A stretch of DNA of 64,000 nt from Gloeotrichia echinulata CP02 (GCA_038087035.1 CP051187.1:1674001-1738000), one strand, 5' to 3'. Positions 43,751 to 52,170 are shown, counted from the first letter of the stretch. Numbers and translations: made by a program. Notes: a model not told the origin generated them from the letters alone.

Positions 43751-44095
43751 CTACCAGCCCTTTTCAGCTTTCTCGAAAACGTAAGCAGATACCACTAGAA
43801 TGTCCACATCGCTCAACTGGCCTTTAAAAGCGGGCATAGCATTTTTTCCGTTCCGCACTTGGTAGATAATAGCCTCGATAGATTGTTTGTCATAATTTTC
43901 CAGGTATTTTAACATAGCTGCCTTTTCCAAGGTTTTCTCGCTGATGAGGATATTTCCACCACCTATATGACACTTAGAACAGTTATTATCGAAGATTTTG
44001 GACCCGGAGGTTGTTTCGGCAGCTAGAGCTGGCAGAATGAATGTAAATCTAAATAGAGCGATCGCTAACAGCAGAATAAATAACACTATTTTCAA
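43751..44095 (-). CDS. petJ: Cytochrome c6-like protein
   Basis: A soluble c-type cytochrome. From a TTG start at 44095 it has an export signal (LKIVLFILLLAIALFRFTF, ending ALAAE). A single heme site CSKCH follows soon after, with Met ligand in NAMPAFKGQLS and the helix DVDILVVSAYVFEKAEKGW, all as in cytochrome c6. The frame opens earlier (ATG at 44125), but the codons EENT there are GAGGAGAATACC, an evident ribosome-binding site. So the TTG is the likely start. It carries electrons from cytochrome b6f to photosystem I as a substitute for plastocyanin. A less typical loop (SEKTLEKAAMLKYLENYDKQ) suggests a variant c6. Confidence 0.84.
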   Translation of the reverse strand: MKIVLFILLLAIALFRFTFILPALAAETTSGSKIFDNNCSKCHIGGGNILISEKTLEKAAMLKYLENYDKQSIEAIIYQVRNGKNAMPAFKGQLSDVDILVVSAYVFEKAEKGW

Positions 44096-44336
44096 GGTAT
44101 TCTCCTCACACAAAGCTTCCAGCAACTGAAAACCGTCTCCATTAACTATTTTATGGCGGATAGAAGCCTTAGAGATGGGATTACATATGCGGATATGTAT
44201 TTCAGTTAAATACTTTTAGCTGTGAGGAAAATATCTCAATCTATTTCCCCATTAAGCACAACGCGAAAAATAAATGTTGAGCAGCTTTATTTTGTGATCA
44301 GGGAAATTTGTATGGTCTTTCCACATAAGTTGTGAG

Positions 44337-44404
44337 GGTTTGTTTGTAGTTGCGCTTTAGCACTCCAACAATCAATAGCGCTATTAGCGCAACTACGAAC
44401 AAAT
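44337..44404. repeat. Inverted repeat with TAGTTGCGCT arms
   Basis: GTTTGTTTGTAGTTGCGCT and a complementary GCGCAACTACGAACAAATC flank a short A+T-rich loop. This is another dispersed cyanobacterial dyad upstream of the cytochrome c6 gene. No T-run, so not a classic terminator. Confidence 0.55.
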
Positions 44405-45015
44405 CAATTTACCAAGCATTGTTCATGTGGTGGACTACTAGATAGGTATAGGATTCGACACCGCCAGTTATCTGTAGACTGAACTACCCCCCGGATTTAT
44501 CCGTGGGGTTCCAACTTACTGCGTAAGTTTCGTTTACCCTCACTGGTTCCGACTCCTTACGAGCTATTGGATTACGGAAGATCTACTCTGTCCCACAAAA
44601 GTAGGAGACTTTGAACTAGTCGCAGTTCTCGCAGATTAATTAATGTTCCGCATGATCAAACCTTCCGCAAGGATTGTTCCATCCCCAACTAAGTAATTTA
44701 GTTGCTTGATCAAGTTTAAATGGAAAACTTTCTACTCAATTAATGAGTAGAAACTTTGACTGATTTTGTAGTACTTTCAACCAACAGTCTCAGCCGAAAC
44801 TTTATACAACAAATGTTGTTGTTCATTATTTTAACATGGAGAGGGTTAGTGTAGCGGACGGCGAATAAATTAGCCAACGGCTTACCCCCACGGATGAATC
44901 CGGGGGCTAAAGAGCCGTTACAATATCGGTGTGCCACCCGAAAAATATCTGGTATTGCTCTGTGCTAATTTCAGTCAGTACCTGGGAAAATAATCTGGGT
45001 TCAAAAGCCCTGTTT
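44405..45015. other. Intergenic region holding an IS200/IS605-derived relic
   Basis: About 600 bases. The part from 44487 to 44906 is a decayed or miniature IS200/IS605-type element (listed separately). The remaining bases before the plastocyanin stop carry no recognisable gene. Upstream of the cytochrome c6 gene there should be a copper-responsive promoter, but no operator is recognised. Confidence 0.5.
44487..44906. mobile_element. IS200/IS605-derived relic with hairpin ends
   Basis: CGGATTTATCCG in a C/G-run hairpin (44487-44508) and the inverse CCCCCACGGATGAATCCGGG (44885-44906) cap a 420-base segment. On the minus strand the segment reads scraps such as SARTATSSKSPTFVGQSRSS, with several stops, and ends in the hairpin. 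This looks like the 3' end of a tnpB-type element with its guide-RNA region. No intact nuclease remains. Confidence 0.5.
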
Positions 45016-45435
45016 CTAGGATTTAACAGTGATTTTGCCAACCATACCTGCGCCACGGTGAGGTTCGCAGTAGAAGGTATAGTCACCTTCAGGGGCGTCT
45101 GCAGGGAAGGTGGTTTTTTCAGATTTTCCGGGACTTAGCAACAACTTCTTATGAGATAGTGCTTTGGCTAAATCGGAACTGTGGTCAGGGTTTTTGGCCT
45201 TGTCAAACACAACATTATGGGGAGGAACTTTGTTGTTCACCCATTCAATAGTGTCACCCGGCTTAATTGTCAAGGTTTTGGGTTCAAATGCTAACAGTCC
45301 TTTATCACTACCAAGTTTTACCTTGTAGGTATCAGCCGCAGCGCTGGGAGTAAATACAGCGAAGCTGCTAACAACTAAAAGAATTGTCATCACAGCTAAA
45401 CCAAAGCGTCGCCAGCTTGCCGCAATCGATTTCAT
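45016..45435 (-). CDS. petE: Plastocyanin
   Basis: A 139-residue precursor. Residues 1-34 are a cleavable signal (LAVMTILLVVSSFAVF ending SAAA) and the mature protein starts DTYKVKLGSDKGLLAF. All copper ligands are seen: His in NNKVPPHNVVFD, then Cys, His and Met in FYCEPHRGAGMVGK. It carries electrons in the thylakoid lumen from cytochrome f to photosystem I. It lies between the cytochrome c6 and psbV genes on the same strand. Copper-dependent switching with cytochrome c6 is usual in cyanobacteria, but no operator is visible here. Confidence 0.97.
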   Translation of the reverse strand: MKSIAASWRRFGLAVMTILLVVSSFAVFTPSAAADTYKVKLGSDKGLLAFEPKTLTIKPGDTIEWVNNKVPPHNVVFDKAKNPDHSSDLAKALSHKKLLLSPGKSEKTTFPADAPEGDYTFYCEPHRGAGMVGKITVKS

Positions 45436-45617
45436 GGCTCTCTCCTAAGGAATAATTTTTTTGTTGCATCTCCTATTTTAAATACAATTGAGCCTAAATA
45501 TGACAATCTGTCATAGATAATTTTTTTCGCGAATGAAAAGCAATAAATAACACAGGTAGTCTAGGGAAGGGGGATTAGAGATTGGGACTAATCTCCCATC
45601 CCTAGAAGGAACACTCA

Positions 45618-45668
45618 GCAAGGGCTACGTACCGCTACGCTCTAAGCGCAGCCATGCCCGCAGGGCTT
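45618..45668. repeat. Dispersed GC-rich palindrome cluster
   Basis: AAGGGCTACGTACCGCTACG and GCTCTAAGCGCAGCCATGCC with GCAGGGC form several nested dyads in an otherwise A+T-rich gap between petE and psbV. This is the same general type as the palindromes near 2073, 8860, 39370 and 58300. Confidence 0.5.
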
Positions 45669-45695
45669 TAAAGCACGCAGCACTAATACTAAGCT

Positions 45696-46187
45696 TTAGT
45701 AATAAATCTTGCCACCTCCCCACTTGATGCCAACAATTTTGGGTTGCAGGAGGATATGACCAGCGATCGCCGTCAAGTCCTCATCAGTCAGATTTCTCAT
45801 TGTTGTGAAAATATCTGAACTCTTGGTGCTGGGGTGTAATTCAGAAATTTCTATTGCCCCATCATAAGTAGTCGGATTTTTCAAGTAGTCCACCAAGCCT
45901 GCAATATTGTTACGGTTTGGTAAAGCCCCAGCCAACGCTTCCGGTTCTAGTCCCACGTTCTGGTTAGTCTTGGTAACGCCCCCAGCATGACATTGGGCAC
46001 AAGCGAAGTTAAATAAACGTTTGCCTTCTTTGACCTGTTTAAGGCTAAGTACGACCGTATCGCCCTGAGCATTTAATGGCACTGTTCGAGTAGCTTCATC
46101 CAGTTCCAACGCTGAGGCGCTACCGACGATAAACTGAACTGTCAGTAAAATAGTAGCCACAACAACGCCAATTGTTCTTCTAAACAT
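45696..46187 (-). CDS. psbV: Cytochrome c-550 of photosystem II
   Basis: A 163-residue precursor from the ATG at 46187. An earlier ATG adds eight residues, but AAGGGG six bases before 46187 decides the start. Residues 1-26 are the signal (MFRRTIGVVVATILLTVQFI, ending ASA). The mature start is LELDEATRTVPLN as in PsbV, with heme site CAQCH in FNFACAQCHAGGVTKT. The second axial His lies in ISELHPSTKSSDIF and the C-terminus GGGKIYY is conserved. It is an extrinsic lumenal subunit that stabilises the oxygen-evolving Mn cluster. It is downstream of a small IF2-N-like gene. Confidence 0.97.
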   Translation of the reverse strand: MFRRTIGVVVATILLTVQFIVGSASALELDEATRTVPLNAQGDTVVLSLKQVKEGKRLFNFACAQCHAGGVTKTNQNVGLEPEALAGALPNRNNIAGLVDYLKNPTTYDGAIEISELHPSTKSSDIFTTMRNLTDEDLTAIAGHILLQPKIVGIKWGGGKIYY

Positions 46188-46297
46188 GTTTCCCCTTAAA
46201 GATTTTGACACTCAACACAGCTAATTGGCGATGCTCAATCTCCACATTGCTAATTGCTAGTTGTTTTTTGCCATTCACCAAAGCCCGATCTAGCTTT

Positions 46298-46519
46298 TCA
46301 GAAGACTTCGGTATCACCCATCCAGCCCGTAGTACCTTGTGAGTATCTTTGGGACAATATTTGGATTTGGGTAAGAATTGCCTTTGCATCCTCGAACGCC
46401 AAACGGGTCCTTTGATGTTTATAGGCAATTCCCAGTTGGTTACATAGAGAAACAACTTGTTCCACAGGAATACCGTAGTCTGCTGCTATCTCTGCGATTG
46501 ATAGGTCTGCAAAACCCAT
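46298..46519 (-). CDS. Small IF2-N-like helical protein upstream of psbV
   Basis: A 73-residue protein. MGFADLSIAEIAADYGIPVE and QVVSLCNQLGIAYKHQRTRL plus ALEDAKAIL-like helix form the compact IF2-N (helix-turn-helix-like) fold of translation factor IF-2. Such small proteins are conserved beside psbV in cyanobacteria. The exact role is unknown, with nucleic-acid or ribosome binding plausible. It lies about 110 bases before psbV on the same strand. Another frame on this strand (46180-46455) is taken as noise. Confidence 0.75.
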   Translation of the reverse strand: MGFADLSIAEIAADYGIPVEQVVSLCNQLGIAYKHQRTRLAFEDAKAILTQIQILSQRYSQGTTGWMGDTEVF

Positions 46520-46696
46520 AATGCTTGTTAACTGGTAAATAGAGATTGAGTCGCTGTAATACCAATATCACGTTAGGAGTGCAATTTGTTGCCGAAAATA
46601 CGGTTGTGCTTGAGATGGGGATCGGCGGAGGGGAAGATGGGGGAAATGACTCCTCACTCCTAACCTTTCCCCCCTAAGTAGCGATTGAAAAAGGCT

Positions 46697-46800
46697 TGAC
46701 ATACTCCCTGATCTGAAAGTTCAGGGATTCTGGATTCAAACAGCAATAGCAGGCATAGCCCGTCTTACATCACCTAGCCCGACCATCCGTGATAGGTTAA
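46697..46800. mobile_element. IS200/IS605-type end relic
   Basis: TTGACATACTCCCTGATCTG with CCCTGA (46706-46711) pairing to TCAGGG (46721-46726) is the usual right-end shape of cyanobacterial IS200/IS605 elements. It matches the style of the tnpB element end at 39341-39398. No coding remains. Confidence 0.5.
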
Positions 46801-46876
46801 GATAAAATGCATTTTGTCAATCAGTTAAAATACTCAAAATAATTCAAATAAGAATGATAATCGTGCGCGGTGGTGT

Positions 46877-46911
46877 GGGGAAGAAGGCGAGCGACGCTCG
46901 TCTTCTTCCCC
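46877..46911. repeat. Strong 17-bp-arm hairpin
   Basis: GGGGAAGAAGGCGAGCG (46877-46893) and CGCTCGTCTTCTTCCCC (46895-46911) pair with one mismatch. Outside this stem, AATGATAATC and GATTATCATT extend the dyad to about 46850-46930. It may be a miniature element. Confidence 0.65.
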
Positions 46912-47437
46912 CTTTATTTGATTATCATTATTAAGAAACTTTTGAATAGCTGAAATCTTCATTTAAAAACTATTGTAACGACCAAATACTTTAATCAAAA
47001 TTGGGCAACATTATTCGGTAAATTCAGTTATTAAGCGAGTTCACAAAAAATTTTGGTTTATCGCCATGCCCAAGCGACCAAAACACAACTCTGACCACAC
47101 ACAAAAACATCATACCCCTACCCCCCACCATAGGGGTAGGTAGGCTTTTTATATGAAGGCATACATTAACGCCTACACGTTTCGACTAATTCCACTTCCC
47201 CGAAGGGAATTGAGGAGCAAAATAACCTATTAGGAATAAATAAAATGACCGTGACACAAATCCCACAGTAGGTATTTCTATTCAATATTGTAATAAGCTT
47301 TTAAAGAAGAAAATGAATAGTTGACAAATATCACCAATTGTTTTTTTTAGCACAGATAAATGATTTATTAATGCTGTAATATACTATAATTCGTCAGTAT
47401 TAATAACCAAACTTAGTAGCGAGATTTTTATAAAACC

Positions 47438-48934
47438 ATGAATCATCTATATTATGGAGACAATATAGATATTTTACGTAAATATATAAAAGATGAATCT
47501 GTGGATTTATGCTATATCGACCCGCCATTCAATTCTAAGAGAAATTACAACCAGATTTACAACAACATCGGTTCTGAAGATAAGGCTCAAGCACAAGCTT
47601 TCATCGATACTTGGGAGTGGAATAGCCTTGCTGAACAAGGCTATCAAGATATTTTCAATAATTATAATGGTAAATTTACTGCTCAAACTATTTCTTTAAT
47701 AACTGGTTTAAAAGAAGTATTAGGGAAAGGAAGCTTATTAGCCTACTTAGTGAGTATTACTCTCAGGGTTGTTGAAATTCACCGCGTTTTAAAACCTACA
47801 GGAAGTTTTTATCTCCATTGTGACCCGACAGCCAGCCATTATTTGAAGTTAATTTTGGATGCTATTTTTTGTGTTAGAGGTGGAAATTATATTAACGAAA
47901 TGATTTGGATATATTCCAGAATGGCAGCAAAAGGACAAAAGCAATTAAGCCGTTGCCATGATGTTATTTTTTGGTATGCAAAAGGAAAAATATGGAAATT
48001 TAATGTTGATGAAATTCGTTTACCTTATGCTGCAACAAGTAAAGCAAGGGCAGGTTATAAAAAAACAAATTTAGGCGGAGGAAGTCCAAAGAGCAAAATT
48101 TGCGAACTTAATGATATTGGTAAATTTCCCGAAGATTGGATTCAAATTCCTTTTATTAGAGGAAAAGAATATTTAGGCTATCAGACACAAAAACCCGAAG
48201 CTTTACTTGAGCGAATTATTAAAGCCAGTTCTAATGAAGGCGATATTGTTTTAGATGCATACTGTGGGTGCGGCACAACTGTAGCTGTGGCACAAAGATT
48301 AAATAGAAAATGGATAGGGATTGATATTACTTATCAGAGTATCAGCCTTATCCTTAAACGGCTTGAAGATTCTTATGGTAGTGAGGTATTGGAAGGGATT
48401 AAACTTGACGGCATTCCTAAAGATATTAAATCAGCAGAGGCATTAGCAAACCGTCAAAATGACCGAACTCGTAAAGAATTTGAAAAATGGGCTGTTCTTA
48501 CTTACTCTAATAATCGTGCCGTTATCAACCAGAAAAAAGGTGCGGATAGAGGCATAGACGGATTTGCTTTTTTCTTAGAAGAAGGCGGAGGACACAAAAG
48601 AATTGTTTTACAAGTCAAATCAGGTAAGGTTAGTTCACGTGATATTCGTGAGTTGTACGGTACTATGAACCGTGAAAAGGCTGCAATGGCTATATTCATT
48701 ACTTTAAAAAAACCTACTTCTGCAATGGTTGAAGAAGCAAAGGTTTGTGGGATATATCAACATAAAGCAATGGGTAAAAGTTACCCTTGTGTTCAAATAG
48801 TTACTATTAAAGACATGCTAGAGAACACTAAACGTTTAGATATTCCTTTAAGCCTTGAGGTTGTTAAAGCAGCTAAAAAGCAAGCAAATAAAGATACACA
48901 GTTAGAGTTATTGGATGAGCCAGAAGCTGTTTAA
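47438..48934 (+). CDS. DNA methyltransferase fused to Mrr-like nuclease domain
   Basis: A 498-residue single-chain restriction-modification-like protein. Residues 1-310 are a beta-class amino-methyltransferase: catalytic DPPF in LCYIDPPFNSKRNYN (about residue 30), TRD-like middle, then SAM motif VLDAYCGCGTTVAVAQRLNR. Residues about 345-470 are a PD-(D/E)XK/Mrr-like nuclease: KKGADRGIDGFAFF, then VLQVKSGKVSSRDIRELYGT with the QVKSG catalytic strand and ALAIFITLKKPTSAM-like continuation. One protein can thus mark and possibly cut DNA. No specificity subunit or antirestriction partner lies nearby. A+T-rich compared with its surroundings, which suits transfer. Confidence 0.85.
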   Translation: MNHLYYGDNIDILRKYIKDESVDLCYIDPPFNSKRNYNQIYNNIGSEDKAQAQAFIDTWEWNSLAEQGYQDIFNNYNGKFTAQTISLITGLKEVLGKGSLLAYLVSITLRVVEIHRVLKPTGSFYLHCDPTASHYLKLILDAIFCVRGGNYINEMIWIYSRMAAKGQKQLSRCHDVIFWYAKGKIWKFNVDEIRLPYAATSKARAGYKKTNLGGGSPKSKICELNDIGKFPEDWIQIPFIRGKEYLGYQTQKPEALLERIIKASSNEGDIVLDAYCGCGTTVAVAQRLNRKWIGIDITYQSISLILKRLEDSYGSEVLEGIKLDGIPKDIKSAEALANRQNDRTRKEFEKWAVLTYSNNRAVINQKKGADRGIDGFAFFLEEGGGHKRIVLQVKSGKVSSRDIRELYGTMNREKAAMAIFITLKKPTSAMVEEAKVCGIYQHKAMGKSYPCVQIVTIKDMLENTKRLDIPLSLEVVKAAKKQANKDTQLELLDEPEAV

Positions 48935-48939
48935 CTAAA

Positions 48940-49154
48940 ATCAGTAGATCGAAAATTTTTGTAAGTTGACGAAATAATTAGGGTTTCAGCCGAAGTTTTA
49001 GGGCTGGCGATCGCGATCGCTTGCACTCCACTATTAACCCACCAACAACGCTCTTTCCTCGAAAAGCAGACTCTAAAGGGCTCTCGGCAAATTGTGTTTC
49101 TCAACTCGAATGAACGACTGGTAGGGGTTTTGGAAAACTTTTCGATCTACTGAT
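48940..49154. mobile_element. 215-bp inverted-repeat element
   Basis: ATCAGTAGATCGAAAA at 48940-48955 and its exact complement TTTTCGATCTACTGAT at 49139-49154 bound the segment, six bases after the methyltransferase-Mrr stop. Inside, the plus strand is open and reads CTPLLTHQQRSFLEKQTLKG then NSNERLVGVLENFSIY-stop, a coding-like piece that may be a fragment of its parental transposase. No clear target duplication. Possibly a MITE. Confidence 0.6.
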
Positions 49155-49292
49155 TATCAAAGCCAAGCGATCGCCAGTCTCCAGGCTGGATTTATCCGCT
49201 TTTCCTGCACCCTCTTGACAAATGTGCAATTATCTTAACCTCTCACGAATGAGCCCGACAGACAATGCCCTGCCTGTTGCCACTATTTTACC

Positions 49293-49318
49293 AAAAAGCC
49301 GTCCTAGAAGAACGGCGG
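49293..49318 (-). terminator. Terminator behind the truncated permease
   Basis: On the minus strand GCCGT and ACGGC arms (49298-49302/49312-49316) are followed by TTTTT, just after the shortened permease frame. It fits an intrinsic terminator. The arms are short, so strength is moderate. Confidence 0.55.
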
Positions 49319-49320
49319 CT

Positions 49321-49782
49321 CTAGACCCAAGCTTTCGGTAAAAAATAAAGAATGCGCCACCAATTTTTACCGCGAATTCCCGAATTCAGCGTGACTGCGA
49401 GAACTAAAGCCAAAACTGTTTGAGTTGGGATAACAATAGCCACATATTCAGCCGTGTTTCTCAAAGCAATCCAGACCAGTTCATCTTCAACCAAGCGGGT
49501 GAAATTGCGAAAGCCAATGAACTCGTACTTAATACCGCCGAGAAGTTCAACTTTTTGCAGGGAAAGAAATACGGCGTAGAGAATCGGTAGAACTACAAAA
49601 GTTCCTAAAACGAGAATGGTGGGCGCCATGAACAGATACCCAGCCAGATTTTCTGTGATATTCCACCTGGGGGATCTAGGCCTAGATCCCCTACTGTGTG
49701 GTCTATTTACAGGAAGGTGCTGTAATTTTGGGGTCAGCGAAATTGAAAGCAATATAGAACACTTGTAGTCCATCCACACCAA
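49321..49782 (-). pseudogene. Truncated sugar ABC-transporter permease
   Basis: It encodes an MalF/UgpA-type permease start: ENLAGYLFMAPTILVLGTFV, VLPILYAVFLSLQKVELLGG, FIGFRNFTRLVEDELVWIAL, RNTAEYVAIVIPTQTVLALV, then ILYFLPKAWV and stop. About 110 residues are found after the first helix, where about 280 are usual, and the EAA loop that docks the ATPase is absent. So it is not functional as a permease. The N-terminus runs through a perfect 22-bp palindrome (49670-49691, GGGGATCTAGG arms), so its start is uncertain. It lies opposite the AGE-family gene. Confidence 0.72.
49670..49691. repeat. Perfect 22-bp palindrome
   Basis: GGGGATCTAGG followed directly by its complement CCTAGATCCCC, no loop. 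It lies in the short region between the permease relic and the epimerase gene. It looks like a dispersed palindrome or a symmetric protein-binding site. Confidence 0.75.
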
Positions 49783-49828
49783 GGTGATAATTAACGCTAT
49801 TGGTTTTAGCGCAAAAGTGGAGGGATTT

Positions 49829-51010
49829 ATGGAGTACGATTTTCCCAGACTGGCTGAACTTTACAAAAATACACTCCTCAACGATGTACTCCCATTTTGG
49901 GAAACCCACTCAATCGACTGGGAGCAAGGCGGCTATTTTACCTGTCTTGACCGCACTGGTAAAGTGTACGATACAGACAAATTTATCTGGCTGCAAAATC
50001 GCCAAGTGTGGACATTCTCCGTACTGTGTAACCAGCTAGAAAAACGCCAAAACTGGTTAAAAATTGCCAGCAACGGGGCTAATTTCCTTGCTAAACATGG
50101 TAGAGATGCTGAAGGTAACTGGTACTTTGCCTTAACCCGTGCAGGTCAGCCACTGGTTCAACCCTACAATATCTTTTCTGATTGCTTTGCGGCAATGGCT
50201 TTCAGTCAATATGCACTCGCTAGCGGCGAAGACTGGGCAAAAGATGTAGCGATACAGGCTTATAATAACGTTTTGCGCCGTCAGGATAACCCAAAGGGTA
50301 AGTACACCAAAACTTATCCAGGTACACGCCCGATGAAATCCTTAGCTGTACCGATGATTTTAGCCAACCTGACCCTAGAAATGGAATGGTTGTTATCCAG
50401 CGAAACCCTCGAAACTGTCTTGGATGCAACTGTTCAGGAAGTAATGACCGATTTCCTTGACAAAGAACGCGGTCTGATGTACGAAAATGTTGCTCCCGAC
50501 GGTTCCCACATTGATTGTTTTGAAGGACGTTTAATTAACCCCGGTCACGGGATTGAAGCGATGTGGTTTATTATGGATATCGCCCGCCGTCGCCAGGACA
50601 CAAAAACAATTAACCAAGCCGTTGATGTGGTGCTAAATATCCTCAATTTTGCTTGGGATAGTGAATATGGCGGCTTGTATTACTTTATGGATGCAGAAGG
50701 TCATCCGCCACAACAACTGGAATGGGATCAAAAACTGTGGTGGGTGCATTTAGAGTCTTTAGTTGCATTGGCGATGGGTTATCGTTTGACCCGGCGGGAA
50801 GAATGCTGGGAATGGTATCAAAAGTTGCATGATTACGCTTGGTCACACTTCGCCGATCCCCAACATGGAGAATGGTTTGGCTACCTAAATCGGCGCGGGG
50901 AAGTGCTGTTAAACCTCAAAGGCGGTAAATGGAAGGGGTGTTTTCACGTACCGCGCGCGTTGTATTTATGCTGGCAACAATTTGAGGACTTGGGTTCGCA
51001 ATCAGTTTAA
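49829..51010 (+). CDS. N-acylglucosamine 2-epimerase (AGE) family protein
   Basis: A 393-residue (alpha/alpha)6-barrel enzyme from the ATG at 49829, which has GGAGGG five bases before it. Family residues seen: WLQNRQVWTFSVLCN, RPMKSLAVPMILANLTLEME, INPGHGIEAMWF with the catalytic-type His, WDQKLWWVHLESLVAL, HGEWFGYLNRRG and KGGKWKGCFHVPRAL. This matches the Anabaena-type GlcNAc/ManNAc 2-epimerases used in amino-sugar interconversion, though cellobiose epimerases share the fold. Cytoplasmic. It is opposite a broken sugar ABC permease and upstream of a sugar-kinase-like gene, which suggests former amino-sugar use. Confidence 0.88.
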   Translation: MEYDFPRLAELYKNTLLNDVLPFWETHSIDWEQGGYFTCLDRTGKVYDTDKFIWLQNRQVWTFSVLCNQLEKRQNWLKIASNGANFLAKHGRDAEGNWYFALTRAGQPLVQPYNIFSDCFAAMAFSQYALASGEDWAKDVAIQAYNNVLRRQDNPKGKYTKTYPGTRPMKSLAVPMILANLTLEMEWLLSSETLETVLDATVQEVMTDFLDKERGLMYENVAPDGSHIDCFEGRLINPGHGIEAMWFIMDIARRRQDTKTINQAVDVVLNILNFAWDSEYGGLYYFMDAEGHPPQQLEWDQKLWWVHLESLVALAMGYRLTRREECWEWYQKLHDYAWSHFADPQHGEWFGYLNRRGEVLLNLKGGKWKGCFHVPRALYLCWQQFEDLGSQSV

Positions 51011-51013
51011 TTT

Positions 51014-51178
51014 TTGTCATTTGTCATTTGTCATTTGTCATTTGTCATTTGTCATTTGTCATTTGTCATTTGTCATTTGTCATTTGTCATTACTCATTAC
51101 TCATTACTCATTACTCATTACTCATTACTCATTACTCATTACTCATTACTCATTACTCTTTGTCATTTGTCATTTGCA
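51014..51178. repeat. Two adjoining heptamer tandem arrays
   Basis: About eleven copies of CATTTGT/GTCATTT are followed directly by about ten copies of ACTCATT, then a return to GTCATTT. Such STRR heptamers are common between genes in Nostoc-type cyanobacteria. Open frames across them are artefacts. Not a CRISPR array, since there are no spacers. Confidence 0.9.
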
Positions 51179-51255
51179 ACTACTTTTCCTATTCCCTTGA
51201 CCCTTGACCCTTGACTTTTGTTAAATTAAAAGCAGTTCTATGGGATGGATGTCTT

Positions 51256-51843
51256 ATGGTTGTGACACCGAAGCGATTCACAATTGACGAATATCATCGG
51301 CTGATTGAACTCGGTTTTTTAACAGAGGGCGATCGCATTGAGTTAATTAGAGGAGAATTGATCCAAATGGTTGCAAAAGGAACACCGCATACAGTTTGTG
51401 GTGCTATTCTATGCCAACAACTTGATCGGCTGTTAGCAGATAGGGCTACTGTTCGCGCACAAGATCCAATTACTCTACCCAATAATAGCGAGCCAGAGCC
51501 AGATGTCGTTATCGCACAAGGGAATCACCTTGACTATCTTGCTCATCATCCCTATCCTGAAGATATTTTACTTGTTGTTGAAATTTCAGATTCTACATTG
51601 ATATATGACCAAACCAAAAAGCTAAGTTTGTATGCAGAAGCTGGAATTTTAAATTATTGGATTGTGAATTTAAATGCTCGTCAATTAGAGCGTTACAGTC
51701 AACCTTATCAAACTGCTCAAGGGGAGTTTGGCTATGTCAATAAGCAAATTTTTCTATCTAATCAATCAGTGACAATTCCTGGATTTGCAGATGCTTTATT
51801 AGACCTGAGTCGAATTTTTCCACCAAGTGGAATTGGAGAGTGA
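51256..51843 (+). CDS. Uma2 family endonuclease-like protein
   Basis: A 195-residue member of the Uma2/DUF820 PD-(D/E)XK group, highly multiplied in cyanobacteria. Landmarks: TIDEYHRLIELGFLTEGDRI, ELIRGELIQM, EPDVVIAQG with EPDV catalytic-type acid, ILLVVEISDSTLIYDQTKKL with VEISDS...K and YAEAGILNYWIVNL. The start is the ATG at 51256 (MVVTPKRF). The frame opens earlier but has no RBS. Some of these proteins may be tied to transposable elements or stress, and the reaction is unproven. Confidence 0.85.
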   Translation: MVVTPKRFTIDEYHRLIELGFLTEGDRIELIRGELIQMVAKGTPHTVCGAILCQQLDRLLADRATVRAQDPITLPNNSEPEPDVVIAQGNHLDYLAHHPYPEDILLVVEISDSTLIYDQTKKLSLYAEAGILNYWIVNLNARQLERYSQPYQTAQGEFGYVNKQIFLSNQSVTIPGFADALLDLSRIFPPSGIGE

Positions 51844-51951
51844 TTTGGGGATTGCTGCAACTACGCCTGTCGTAAACATCGCTCTTATCTAAAAAAGAAC
51901 ATGAATCAAAGCTAAAATAATTTAGTATCTAGTTATTATTCCTAAGCTGAT

Positions 51952-52170
51952 ATGAGCGTAGCCCAATTGTTACCGACGTTGCGAAATCTTTCTCGTGCAG
52001 AAAAATTACAGATCATGCAGTTTTTAGTTCAAGAATTAGCCGCCGAAGAAGAAGCATTGTTGCTGAAACCAGGAACAACCTATCATGTGTGGTCTCCATA
52101 TAATTCCCATGATGCGGCTCAGAAACTAGCCGCACTGCTCGAAGAAGACAAGCAGGTAAACGATGCTTAA
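51952..52170 (+). CDS. Small antitoxin-like protein upstream of retropepsin
   Basis: A 72-residue protein, MSVAQLLPTLRNLSRAEKLQ, QFLVQELAAEEEALLLKPGT, then WSPYNSHDAAQKLAALLEED. It resembles the small acidic proteins that cyanobacteria encode before toxin-like or protease-like partners. It overlaps the next gene by eight bases, so they are translated together. Family not certain, and no DNA-binding motif is evident. Confidence 0.72.
   Translation: MSVAQLLPTLRNLSRAEKLQIMQFLVQELAAEEEALLLKPGTTYHVWSPYNSHDAAQKLAALLEEDKQVNDA

Larger units (their letters stand above)
46620..47437. other. Intergenic region with element relics and hairpin
   Basis: About 800 bases. It includes the IS200/IS605-type end (46697-46800), a hairpin (46877-46911) with flanking AATGATAATC/GATTATCATT arms, a run of short C-rich repeats near 47116-47140, and A+T-rich promoter-like DNA before the methyltransferase-Mrr gene. 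No gene is seen. Confidence 0.45.

Noticed and set aside
46180..46455. 91-codon minus-strand frame overlapping the IF2-N-like gene
   Set aside because: It is in another frame of the same strand as two better supported genes, with no RBS.
51014..51214. Two overlapping small proteins in the heptamer repeats
   Set aside because: The frames are translations of tandem heptamers (SFVICHL, LITHYSL), have no RBS and overlap the downstream leader.
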